Of a stretch of DNA of 64,000 bases, positions 1 to 9,792 are shown in pieces (positions within the stretch are counted from its first letter, which is position 1; each line of letters opens with the position of its first letter). Position numbers and translations under genes: made by a program. The DNA is taken from NCBI GenBank assembly GCA_030272585.1, contig BSYQ01000016.1, positions 1 to 64,000 on the forward strand, given 5' to 3'. The notes beneath the pieces were generated by a model, which searched no databases, was not told where the DNA came from, and saw only the letters and a list, made by a program, of their open reading frames with translations. Origin of the DNA: Bryopsis sp. KO-2023. Taxonomy: Eukaryota; Chlorophyta; Ulvophyceae; Bryopsidales; Bryopsidaceae.

Positions 1-2815
1 CCTAAACCCTAAACCCTAAACCCTAAACCCTAAACCCTAAACCCTAAACCCTAAACCCTAAACCCTAAACCCTAAACCCTAAACCCTAAACCCTAAACCC
101 TAAACCCTAAACCCTAAACCCTAAACCCTAAACCCTAAACCCTAAACCCTAAACCCTAAACCCTAAACCCTAAACCCTAAACCCTAAACCCTAAACCCTA
201 AACCCTAAACCCTAAACCCTAAACCCTAAACCCTAAACCCTAAACCCTAAACCCTAAACCCTAAACCCTAAACCCTAAACCCTAAACCCTAAACCCTAAA
301 CCCTAAACCCTAAACCCTAAACCCTAAACCCTAAACCCTAAACCCTAAACCCTAAACCCTAAACCCTAAACCCTAAACCCTAAACCCTAAACCCTAAACC
401 CTAAACCCTAAACCCTAAACCCTAAACCCTAAACCCTAAACCCTAAACCCTAAACCCTAAACCCTAAACCCTAAACCCTAAACCCTAAACCCTAAACCCT
501 AAACCCTAAACCCTAAACCCTAAACCCTAAACCCTAAACCCTAAACCCTAAACCCTAAACCCTAAACCCTAAACCCTAAACCCTAAACCCTAAACCCTAA
601 ACCCTAAACCCTAAACCCTAAACCCTAAACCCTAAACCCTAAACCCTAAACCCTAAACCCTAAACCCTAAACCCTAAACCCTAAACCCTAAACCCTAAAC
701 CCTAAACCCTAAACCCTAAACCCTAAACCCTAAACCCTAAACCCTAAACCCTAAACCCTAAACCCTAAACCCTAAACCCTAAACCCTAAACCCTAAACCC
801 TAAACCCTAAACCCTAAACCCTAAACCCTAAACCCTAAACCCTAAACCCTAAACCCTAAACCCTAAACCCTAAACCCTAAACCCTAAACCCTAAACCCTA
901 AACCCTAAACCCTAAACCCTAAACCCTAAACCCTAAACCCTAAACCCTAAACCCTAAACCCTAAACCCTAAACCCTAAACCCTAAACCCTAAACCCTAAA
1001 CCCTAAACCCTAAACCCTAAACCCTAAACCCTAAACCCTAAACCCTAAACCCTAAACCCTAAACCCTAAACCCTAAACCCTAAACCCTAAACCCTAAACC
1101 CTAAACCCTAAACCCTAAACCCTAAACCCTAAACCCTAAACCCTAAACCCTAAACCCTAAACCCTAAACCCTAAACCCTAAACCCTAAACCCTAAACCCT
1201 AAACCCTAAACCCTAAACCCTAAACCCTAAACCCTAAACCCTAAACCCTAAACCCTAAACCCTAAACCCTAAACCCTAAACCCTAAACCCTAAACCCTAA
1301 ACCCTAAACCCTAAACCCTAAACCCTAAACCCTAAACCCTAAACCCTAAACCCTAAACCCTAAACCCTAAACCCTAAACCCTAAACCCTAAACCCTAAAC
1401 CCTAAACCCTAAACCCTAAACCCTAAACCCTAAACCCTAAACCCTAAACCCTAAACCCTAAACCCTAAACCCTAAACCCTAAACCCTAAACCCTAAACCC
1501 TAAACCCTAAACCCTAAACCCTAAACCCTAAACCCTAAACCCTAAACCCTAAACCCTAAACCCTAAACCCTAAACCCTAAACCCTAAACCCTAAACCCTA
1601 AACCCTAAACCCTAAACCCTAAACCCTAAACCCTAAACCCTAAACCCTAAACCCTAAACCCTAAACCCTAAACCCTAAACCCTAAACCCTAAACCCTAAA
1701 CCCTAAACCCTAAACCCTAAACCCTAAACCCTAAACCCTAAACCCTAAACCCTAAACCCTAAACCCTAAACCCTAAACCCTAAACCCTAAACCCTAAACC
1801 CTAAACCCTAAACCCTAAACCCTAAACCCTAAACCCTAAACCCTAAACCCTAAACCCTAAACCCTAAACCCTAAACCCTAAACCCTAAACCCTAAACCCT
1901 AAACCCTAAACCCTAAACCCTAAACCCTAAACCCTAAACCCTAAACCCTAAACCCTAAACCCTAAACCCTAAACCCTAAACCCTAAACCCTAAAACCCTA
2001 AAACCCTAAAACCCTAAAACCCTAAACCCTAAACCCTAAACCCTAAACCCTAAACCCTAAACCCTAAACCCTAAAACCCTAAACCCTAAACCCTAAACCC
2101 TAAACCCTAAACCCTAAACCCTAAACCCTAAACCCTAAAACCCTAAACCCTAAACCCTAAACCCTAAACCCTAAACCCTAAACCCTAAACCCTAAACCCT
2201 AAACCCTAAAACCCTAAACCCTAAACCCTAAACCCTAAACCCTAAACCCTAAACCCTAAAACCCTAAACCCTAAACCCTAAACCCTAAACCCTAAACCCT
2301 AAACCCTAAACCCTAAACCCTAAACCCTAAACCCTAAACCCTAAACCCTAAACCCTAAACCCTAAACCCTAAACCCTAAACCCTAAACCCTAAACCCTAA
2401 ACCCTAAACCCTAAACCCTAAACCCTAAACCCTAAACCCTAAACCCTAAACCCTAAACCCTAAACCCTAAACCCTAAACCCTAAACCCTAAACCCTAAAC
2501 CCTAAACCCTAAACCCTAAACCCTAAACCCTAAACCCTAAACCCTAAACCCTAAACCCTAAACCCTAACCCCTAAACCCTAACCCCTGAACCCTAACCCT
2601 GAACCCTAAACCCTAAACCCTAAACCCTAAACCCTAAACCCTAAACCCTAAACCCTAAACCCTAAACCCTAAACCCTAAACCCTAAACCCTAAACCCTAA
2701 ACCCTAAACCCTAAACCCTAAACCCTAAACCCTAAACCCTAAACCCTAAACCCTAAACCCTAAACCCTAAACCCTAAACCCTAAACTCCTAAACCCTAAA
2801 CTCCTAACCCCTAAA
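1..2815. repeat. Telomere, (CCCTAAA)n
   Basis: Nearly perfect 7-bp CCCTAAA units run from base 1 to about 1990. From 1991 to 2275 some units have a fourth A (CCCTAAAA), and at about 2566-2605 there are CCCTAACC and CCCTGAA variants. The tract decays after 2780 (CTCCTAAA) and ends near 2815. This is the C-rich strand of the Arabidopsis-type telomere, so base 1 is the physical chromosome end or close to it. Variants cluster on the centromere-proximal side, as expected where telomerase no longer renews the tract. Confidence 0.98.
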
Positions 2816-4452
2816 TATTCAAACTACTAAACTTTGTAAGCCCTAAAGTCGTCAGTTTCATGGCTAAGGGCGTCGAAACTCGATTTCCACCAGAAATGCA
2901 ATATGGGTATCAAATTGTAGGTCTCGAAAAAAGATTGCGTTTGGCTTTAACCAGAATTTTGATATTCCTTCTCATTTTCAAGTTATCAAGCGTTGAAGAC
3001 AATCGCAGAAAATGTGCGGTTTCACAACGTCAGTAATCTAGCTTCATACGTCTCGATCAGCAAATAACTAGCGAAATGATCCATAACATTCTACTGCCGA
3101 AAGTGTGTAAGCCACTACCTCTAAACGCCAAGGTCTCGGGATCGAATCTTGCTTCGGTCGCTTTTGCTATCAAACGACATACTTTCAAGCACGAAAGGAA
3201 ACAAGCTTAGACTCGAACCTTCGACCTCAACAACACGAACATAATATACACCACCCCGTTCACTCCAACCATTCGAGCCATCACGTTATAAGATAAACGT
3301 TTCCGATTGAAGTACTTCTATCGTAACCAAGACCACTTCAACTCCAAAAGATCACTCATAATCACTTGTTTCGTAGCTCGATGTAGCAATAATGATGGGC
3401 AGATTTGATAAAAGTCTCGAGTCGTAAGGGTCGCAAGATCGAACCCAAGCTCGAACTACTTGTCATACTTTTTTGAACTTAGCTTTTTTCTGGTATACTA
3501 CCCCTGGAGCGAGCGAAAATTTCGGGGGCCCCAGCTACATGGTGGTAGGATGTCTTGGTGGGTATTCGAGATGTGTGCTTGTCTCATTAGCCATAGTGGC
3601 ATCGTGGGTTCAAATCCCGCCTGGGGCCAAACTTTTTTGTGACTTTCAGTTTTTGATACTTCCGTAGTGTCGCGGGTTCGATTCCTTCCTTGTGTGCTTT
3701 ACTACGATTCGGTTGCAGTTCGGTTGCAGTTCGGTTGCAGTTCGGTCGCTCCTACCTGCTTGCCTCTTACGAATTTTTGGCCGAAACATAAAATTTCAAA
3801 ATCTACGTAAAATTTCAGAACTTTGGACTATAATGTTGCATTTTTGTCAAAAGTCGTCCTTAGTCATAGACGTCAAAGACGTCATGACTAATGCTCACGT
3901 AATCCGAAAAATCGAAAAGTTACTTTCTTCCATAATTCATTTTCGCTCAGACAGAATTTCAATCGGAGGTCTCCTTGAGGAGTTAGAGCCTAATGAAAAG
4001 TGGAATTTAATAAATTACATTAAAATTTTGAAAAAGTCGAAAACTACTTTTTTCCAAAAATCCAAAATCTGAAAACGGAATTTCAAAAAAGTCAGTGGTT
4101 GGGGAGTTATGGTCAATCGGTGGTTTTTCCCTTACGAAAAACGCAAAATAAAGCCAAAACGAGCCACCTTTGAGGCCCAAGCGCTTACGAATGAATCATT
4201 ATTTTCTTCTGAAATTTTGAGGATATGTTTCCACATAGAGGGACAACATTTGCGAAACTTTTTTTAGAAGATAAAAATAGAACCTAAACTTTTATAACTA
4301 AAAAACCTCCAAAAAAGCCCTTTTTTGGCCATAACTCAAAAACTAATCATTATTTTTTGACGTAGATTGAAAAATCGAGTTCCTTGGGGTCGATTTGGGG
4401 GGGTGTCAAAATCTCAAGGCCAACAAAACTAGTTTGACGTTTTGATTTCTAC
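2816..4452. other. Subtelomeric spacer with tRNA-like relics
   Basis: AT-rich sequence without a convincing gene. An 11-bp unit, TTCGGTTGCAG, is repeated about four times at 3708-3748. Pol III B-box-like strings (GGTTCAAATCC, GGTTCGATTCC, GGGATCGAATC) occur near 3608, 3675 and 3140, which suggests decayed tRNA genes or tRNA-derived SINEs. A 126-codon frame at 3692-4072 has no recognisable domain, and I do not call it a gene. Confidence 0.6.
3528..3608 (+). tRNA. tRNA-like sequence, possible pseudogene
   Basis: The ends pair as a 7-bp acceptor stem (GCCCCAG at 3528-3534 with CTGGGGC at the 3' end). A D-arm forms from ACAT/ATGT and a T-arm from GTGGG/CCCGC around TTCAAAT. The stretch between D-arm and T-arm is too long and gives no clean anticodon stem, so the isotype cannot be assigned. 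It could be an intron-containing tRNA, a tRNA with a long variable arm, or a pseudogene or SINE head. Confidence 0.35.
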
Positions 4453-4620
4453 TAAACCCTAAACCCTAAACCCTAAACCCTAAAACCCTAAAACCCTAAA
4501 CCCTAAACCCTAAACCCTAAACCCCCTAAACCCTAAACCCTAAACCCTAAAAAACCTAAAAAACCTAAGAAAACTAAAAAAAACTAAAAAAACCTGAAAA
4601 CCCTAAAGCTTTTGGAATCC
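4453..4620. repeat. Interstitial degenerate telomeric repeats
   Basis: A second block of CCCTAAA units with CCCTAAAA, CCCCTAAA and AAAACCTAAA variants, about 1.6 kb inside the terminal array. It grades into A-rich sequence. It is probably an old chromosome end, a healed break or a subtelomeric duplication. The sequence to 4756 that follows holds nothing I recognise. Confidence 0.93.
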
Positions 4621-4756
4621 CCGAATCCCTGAATTTTACAAAGCGCAAAACTCTTAAGTACTGAGTCTCAAGTCTTTTCTTCCAAACCTTTTGTTGGTCC
4701 AAAATATATATTTTACAACATATTCAATATATTCTCATATATATTGAGAACTATAC

Positions 4757-4803
4757 TGCACCCGACGAGACTCGAACTCGCAACCCTCAGATCCGAAGTC
4801 TGA
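4757..4803 (-). pseudogene. 3' part of a tRNA-Arg(TCG) gene (positions 27-73)
   Basis: On the minus strand this reads a complete anticodon arm (TCAGA-CTTCGGA-TCTGA, anticodon TCG), variable loop, T-arm (GCGAG-TTCGAGT-CTCGT), 3' acceptor strand CGGGTGC and discriminator A. The D-arm and 5' acceptor strand are absent next to it. They are found 34 kb away at 38749-38776, where the 5' strand GCACTCG pairs over all 7 bp with this 3' strand (one G-T wobble). Together they make a canonical 75-nt tRNA. The break lies between positions 26 and 27, with one shared base (C26) at both junctions. As it stands the gene is dead. Confidence 0.8.
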
Positions 4804-6162
4804 GTGGCACGTTGGAATCCTGAGAAATCGGGAATAGGTTGAAAAAATCGGAATAGGAGCGAAAGAAAGCTAGGAAATAGATAGAAGTCACCGAGCCGGT
4901 GTGCGAGGACCTCTGAGAGTGAGAACGCTGGTCGCGGTGTTTTGATCGGAGTAGTATTCGGCCTGTTACGGGCTTTTTTCTTTTTTCTGAGCGATATTTT
5001 TTTGGTTGTTTGGTTTGTTTCTCGCGGTGAATACACTGGAACGAGTTTTTCGTACGTGTTGGTGGCGGTGCTGCCTTGTTTCTATCGGCTGCGTGCGTTT
5101 GTAGCGTTGCTGGTGGAGTTTTTTGAATCACTTTTTTGATTTTCGAGCGAACTGGTGGTATTGCGCCCAAGAGGGAGTGGTGCTGCGTTGGGATTGGTCT
5201 GCTACGGTGTGGTAGCGAGAAAGGGTGACCGTGCTGCTCTTTTTTCGTCCTGTTTGTTCGCTCTTTGGATTGCTGACAGTTTGACGACCGGCTGGATTAC
5301 TCTAACCGCTTTTTGATAAGTGTTTGGATATTACGCAAGCTCTGGCGAACGTGCTGCACGATCGTGGTCTACAGGTTGTGCGCGACGGTTGGAGGTATTG
5401 TCTCTGCTCTTGCTCGGAGTGATTGACTGGGAAGGAAAGGAAAGATCAGGGAAAGTACGGTACAGGAACTCGTTTTCTCGCTTTTGGCTGCTTTCGTTTG
5501 GATTCTGTGACCTTGATACTTGCTGTTCTGCCCTGGTGTTGGTGGGCTTGGTTTTGGTGTGCTCTGGTAAGGTTTTGGCCGACGCGTTTGGTGTTTGCCG
5601 GGACGGAGGAAAAAGAACGAGTGGGAAAGATCAGCTTTGCGCTTTTATTTTCGACGTTAGTCCGATTCTATTTTGGTATTGGTGTGAAAGAGCTGCTGGT
5701 TGCTGAGTCCTGACGCTGTAGAACGACGAGGGCTTGGCACTGGTGAGCAAAAGAGAGGAATATAAAGAAAAAAGACGGTGATCGGCTGGGCGGAGCCACA
5801 AAAAGACTTCATTTAGACTAGAACAGGAAAAAGAAAAGACAGAAAAAAGACAACAGGAGTAGTTTTTGATCGACGGAGCCACTGGTTGCTTAGTCCTGAC
5901 GCTGTAGAACGACGAGGACTAAGCCCTAGTGCGCGAAAAGAACAGAACGCCGTCGGAAAAGAAAAGAATCAGGGGAAAACAAACGGAAATTCCATCGACT
6001 GACGACTTATTCCGAGCCCATTTACTCGCTCGAAGTCGCTTTCACAGGATCAACGGAACAACTGCCTCAGAAACTTGTCGCAGTCCTCTAACGAGAACGT
6101 CACACCTTCCTGCGACCACTCACGCAACTCGGATCTGTGAACGAAACGATTAACTGAGAAAG
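4804..6162 (+). other. Putative LINE 5' leader
   Basis: This stretch lies between the tRNA-Arg 3' half and the first LINE ORF and has no convincing gene. A 36-bp block containing AGTCCTGACGCTGTAGAACG is present at 5695-5731 and again at 5882-5917, about 186 bp apart. That fits the repeated monomers some LINEs carry in their 5' UTR promoter. Several short open frames here lack recognisable motifs. Confidence 0.5.
5695..5917 (+). repeat. Duplicated block in LINE 5' leader
   Basis: The core AGTCCTGACGCTGTAGAACG followed by ACGAGG occurs twice, at 5707 and 5892, with one mismatch in the flanking bases. Period is about 186 bp. A promoter role is inference. Confidence 0.7.
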
Positions 6163-6909
6163 ATGGCACCAAAGACGAGGAGCAAGGAAAAAAGATCGGC
6201 TCGCGAGGCGAGCGAAACGCACGATATGACAGACGAGGTTGCGTCCCCTTCTGCTGAGCGTGGAAAGAGGCGAGGAACGAACATGGACGCGATCTGCCGA
6301 CGTCTCACCTCGGGAACGAAATCCGTTGGTGGATCGGTTGGAGGCAGTGTTTGCGATCCAGGAGACTTGGGATGGGATACAACTGAACCTACTGGAAATG
6401 AAACTGTGGGGAAGAATATTGGAGACACTGAGTTGATAGAGAGGAGGAGGCCTGCTGGTGGTACTTCTGGGGAGCTTGGACATGCTGGAGAACATGCCCA
6501 ACTGTCTGCTCCAATTACAGCACAGGATGTACAGACACTACAAATTGAAACTCAATCAGATGGTGACCTCCCTACTGAACCTGAATCCACTTCAAAGAGG
6601 AAGAAAAAACCCAATGTACACACTACACAAGGGAGAAGGCCTGCAGGCACTGCTGGTGGTGATTCTACACCGAAATCCACTATGATTCCACCAACTGCCC
6701 CCAATGTTGCTGCTGCTGCCTCTATTCCTCCAGTTCGGGTTCCTGATAACCCCTTTGGTTCCCCTTTGGCTCCGGTGGATACATCAGTCCCAATTCATTT
6801 TTCTACCCCTCCTGGATCCCCCACGGCTCCTCGTTCTGATCATGGTCACCCTGAAGGATCAGCACCTCCTAGCTCTGCTGCTCTCCAAGATGTTGTCAAT
6901 GAAGTGAAG
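6163..6909 (+). pseudogene. LINE ORF1, 5' segment (interrupted)
   Basis: Starts at ATG 6163 and runs 249 codons until element A is reached at 6910, where the LTR supplies an immediate stop. The N-terminus is basic, followed by a Pro/Ser/Thr-rich, probably disordered region. The frame continues exactly after both LTR insertions are removed: 14 bases at 16994-17007, then 32369-33569. Total length would be 654 codons with the stop. It would package LINE RNA as an ORF1p-type chaperone. That role rests on the downstream coiled coil and RRM-like part, not on this segment. Confidence 0.72.
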
Positions 6910-7090
6910 TGATAGTGAAGCTTGTGGGTGACACAATAGTGGTCGGCTGTGTTGGTTGGATTCGTGATAACTTGCTGGCTAACGCAAGTATACTTGTGGG
7001 GTTTGTTGGTTTAGACAACTCTCTAGCTAGCGCGGTTGTGAACGCTACTAGAGCACTTAGGTTGGGAAGTGATTGCGTCAGGCAAACACT

Positions 7091-7123
<33 letters not shown>

Positions 7124-7334
7124 AGCGGGAACACACCAATCCCACGAATCCCGAGTTCTTACAAAGTAACTATATGTGTCAAAACAACGAGTGGGCCTCT
7201 TAAGTACCCCTAAGTGTAGTACGCTGACGCATGCCCCAAACTCTGGGTCTAATCTGTCTTACTCGTGAACCCACATGCGTCAGCCACCCTCGGCTCTATC
7301 CCAAACTACCTCGTATAGCGCTAAAAGACTAACA
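6910..7334 (-). repeat. 3' LTR of element A (425 bp)
   Basis: Direct repeat of 16584-16988. Begins TGTTAGTC and ends CACTATCA in element orientation. Contains a CA/TG microsatellite about 20 bp longer than in the other copy. The same family reappears at 63638. Confidence 0.95.
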
Positions 7335-7529
7335 TACGCCCCCCCCGCAAAAAGTGGGCGCCCACGCACACCAAAACACAAAGAAAAACAAAAACACAAA
7401 AACACAAACACAAAACTCACCCACTCCCATACCCACACCCAACTGTCTTGGACCTGTCTCTTGCTCTGACGTCTCTGACAGCTGCTGCACGCACACACTT
7501 GGTCGACGATAACTCCGGTTCCCTCCTCC
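7335..7529 (-). other. Element A 3' non-coding region with polypurine tract
   Basis: Non-coding stretch between ORF3 and the 3' LTR. The polypurine tract (eight Gs in element orientation) abuts the LTR, where plus-strand priming would start. A short match around ACTGTCTTGGAC recurs in element B near 17424, supporting kinship of A and B. Confidence 0.75.
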
Positions 7530-8903
7530 TTAACGCTGTTCCTGCGCTTGCGCTTGCGGAATAGCACGCTGCTCCTGCGCATGCGCTTGCTGCACTGCAC
7601 GATACCGGACACAGGGATCAAATGCGGCAGCCACCCGCTTGGACTTAAGGAATGGCAGATCCCTTGTGATGCCGGACACCTTGAGCTGCCGCTTCACACA
7701 CATGTTGCAGTGTGGCAACTTCTCGTGCTCAGCCGGGAACGAAGGGATTTCTTCGAACGTCGAGCGTGTCAGCTTCAACATATGGGCAGGTAGAGAGAAT
7801 GGGGAGACGGTGGCGATGGACTTGTTGTCCACTTCTGCGACTTTTTGGACCGCCGTGACGATGCGCCCCAGCATCGAGTATGCCAACCAGTGAGCATCAC
7901 ACACGAGGTGATACCCACAAGGAAGGACGGAATACTTCTTCTGCGTCAGCCGCTGAGCACTTGCCTGCATTGGGCTTCTCCCGCACCAAATGCACATGGG
8001 CAACTCGTGAAAGTGCCGGTTGCCGCGGTAATTTTGCAAGGCTCGGTCCCTGGGGTTAGTATATTGGACCTTCGGCCATTTCTCTGACGCAGTGATGGGG
8101 TTGCAAGCCTCCTCGATATCCTCCCGTGACAGGTTCACTTCGCTGGGTGCAGCATCCACTTTGTCCTGAGCAGCCGCCCTTAGTCTTCTGAGCTTAACCT
8201 TTTCTCGGAAAGCCCGAAGTGCTGCTTCTGTTGGAGCTAACTCCAACGGTGGATGGACCGCACGCTGAACCTCTGTCACCTGGCTTGGCCCTTCATCATT
8301 CCTTATTTCCCCGTCCTCCAGTTCAGAACTAGGACCTTCGAGCCTAGGAGGTGGACTGCCGAAGTCAATTTCTTCGTTAAAATCCAAGTCCAAAAGCTCC
8401 TCCTCTCTCATGTCGAATAAGTCCTCCCCCGGTGCTATTGCGGTAGCCTCATCTCCGGGAGTCTGAACTGTTGGTGCTGGTTGTGAGGGTGCTGGAGTCT
8501 TTAATGCGGCAGCCTTTAACTTGAGTAACAAGTTGGCTCTTGCTGCATCTCCAGGCATACGATCCCTCGGTGGCTCACCACCTTCATCGTCACCGTCCTC
8601 TCGCCTTCTCTTTCCGTGTGGATCTTCATCCCTACACGGCGAGCTTGGGCGTTTGTTTTTCCCTTTCCCCTTGCCCTTGCTTGAGCCTCCCGCATCATCG
8701 TCCTTGGACGGTTCCAGATCAAGTGTTGCGTTTGACAACAGAACTTGGACTTGGCGATCCAGTTCTTCGCGTACCCGTGGTGCTGGTACCGCCGGGTTCA
8801 AACGCAGCATCTTGTCCGTTGTTTCGCTCTGCACTTGAAGTTTTTCAGAGCCGTCTCTGAGGGACTCTCCCAGCAAATCGGTCTGCAGCTCTTGTTCTGC
8901 CAA
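7530..8903 (-). CDS. Element A ORF3, C-terminal part: RING-like zinc protein
   Basis: A 457-residue frame downstream of pol on the same strand, where some LTR elements keep an env-like or accessory gene. Visible parts: helical N-terminus, a Lys-rich NLS-like stretch near residues 76-102, acidic and Pro-rich middle (150-220), a charged helix (228-250) and a zinc cluster. Cluster residues are C303/C306, C328/H331, C334/H337 and C398/C401. The first six fit a RING-type CX2C...CX2HX2CX2H pattern, but the gap to the last pair (60 residues) is longer than a typical RING. No membrane segment, so not an envelope protein. No standard ATG start is seen. The frame is open upstream and overlaps ORF3a, so it is probably expressed with it. 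Function unknown. Confidence 0.62.
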   Translation of the reverse strand: MAEQELQTDLLGESLRDGSEKLQVQSETTDKMLRLNPAVPAPRVREELDRQVQVLLSNATLDLEPSKDDDAGGSSKGKGKGKNKRPSSPCRDEDPHGKRRREDGDDEGGEPPRDRMPGDAARANLLLKLKAAALKTPAPSQPAPTVQTPGDEATAIAPGEDLFDMREEELLDLDFNEEIDFGSPPPRLEGPSSELEDGEIRNDEGPSQVTEVQRAVHPPLELAPTEAALRAFREKVKLRRLRAAAQDKVDAAPSEVNLSREDIEEACNPITASEKWPKVQYTNPRDRALQNYRGNRHFHELPMCIWCGRSPMQASAQRLTQKKYSVLPCGYHLVCDAHWLAYSMLGRIVTAVQKVAEVDNKSIATVSPFSLPAHMLKLTRSTFEEIPSFPAEHEKLPHCNMCVKRQLKVSGITRDLPFLKSKRVAAAFDPCVRYRAVQQAHAQEQRAIPQAQAQEQR

Positions 8904-8944
8904 TTCCTTCTTCAGGTTGTTGGCTGCTGCACTCCACGCGGTTG

Positions 8945-9427
8945 CTACAGCTCGCTGCAGCGTTCCTCTACCGCGGTAAATCGATCCACCATTCCCCCGA
9001 GAGCTTGTTTACGGAGGTCATTCTCACGATGGTTAGCCATCATGTGAGATTGGAACCTTTGCTTTTTCAGCTTCATGGCTTCCAATTTTTCTTCCAAGAC
9101 CTTGGTCTTGTCCTCCGCTTCTTTCTTTTCCGCCTCCGCCTTTTCCTTGGCTTTCTCCGCTGCCTCCTTCGCAGCCTCAGCTGCTTTCGTCCGGTCACTC
9201 AACTCTGAGAGCTGCCGGGTTAAGGCCTCATTGTTCTGCAGCACTTCCTCTGCGGTCGACGTAAAGTGCTGCAGCTCCTCTTCTTTTTGAGCTACCTCCG
9301 CTTCCAACCTCGCAATAATTGCGGCGGGTGTATCGGCAGCCATTATGTTCGTCGGAAAGAAAGAAATAACAACGGTTTGTGCGTCTTTAGACTCTTTTTT
9401 ACTCAGGAGCTCGCTCCGTTCACACAA
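8945..9427 (-). CDS. Element A ORF3, N-terminal part: coiled-coil protein
   Basis: A 160-codon frame about 365 bp past the end of pol. An internal ATG at 9343 begins a more natural protein. From there it is one long Glu/Lys/Ala heptad coiled coil, ending at a stop just where the next frame (ORF3b) takes over. ORF3b is in the -1 frame and open across about 75 bases of overlap, and its first residues continue the helical character. Either a one-base indel has broken a single ORF3 of roughly 600 residues, or a frameshift joins the halves. Confidence 0.6.
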   Translation of the reverse strand: MCERSELLSKKESKDAQTVVISFFPTNIMAADTPAAIIARLEAEVAQKEEELQHFTSTAEEVLQNNEALTRQLSELSDRTKAAEAAKEAAEKAKEKAEAEKKEAEDKTKVLEEKLEAMKLKKQRFQSHMMANHRENDLRKQALGGMVDRFTAVEERCSEL

Positions 9428-9792
9428 ACACTAGGGCAAAATGGTTCGAGGGCTGCGCTTATAAGGCTGGGTGACTCGTACACTTTCCTCGTTGAGTTAT
9501 TGGGGTGAGACACCAACGTTTCGCTCGGTTGGAGTCTCGTCAAGACCACCTCAACACGTCACTTGATAGGGGTTTTCTCGGAACAACCACACTATCTCGA
9601 ATGTGACATCGTTTGCCCGGTTTCTAAAGTACTACTGAAGCTACACTTACTGCGCCAGCCAAATAACTTAGGCACCTAACGCATTAAAGTTAAAGAGTTG
9701 GTTTGGAAGTCGACAGAGTTTTTCTAAGGTATCCTTTTTCGCGCCCCCTTGCTATAAGGAGTTCCACCTTAGCCATCAAACACTCTGTTTCC

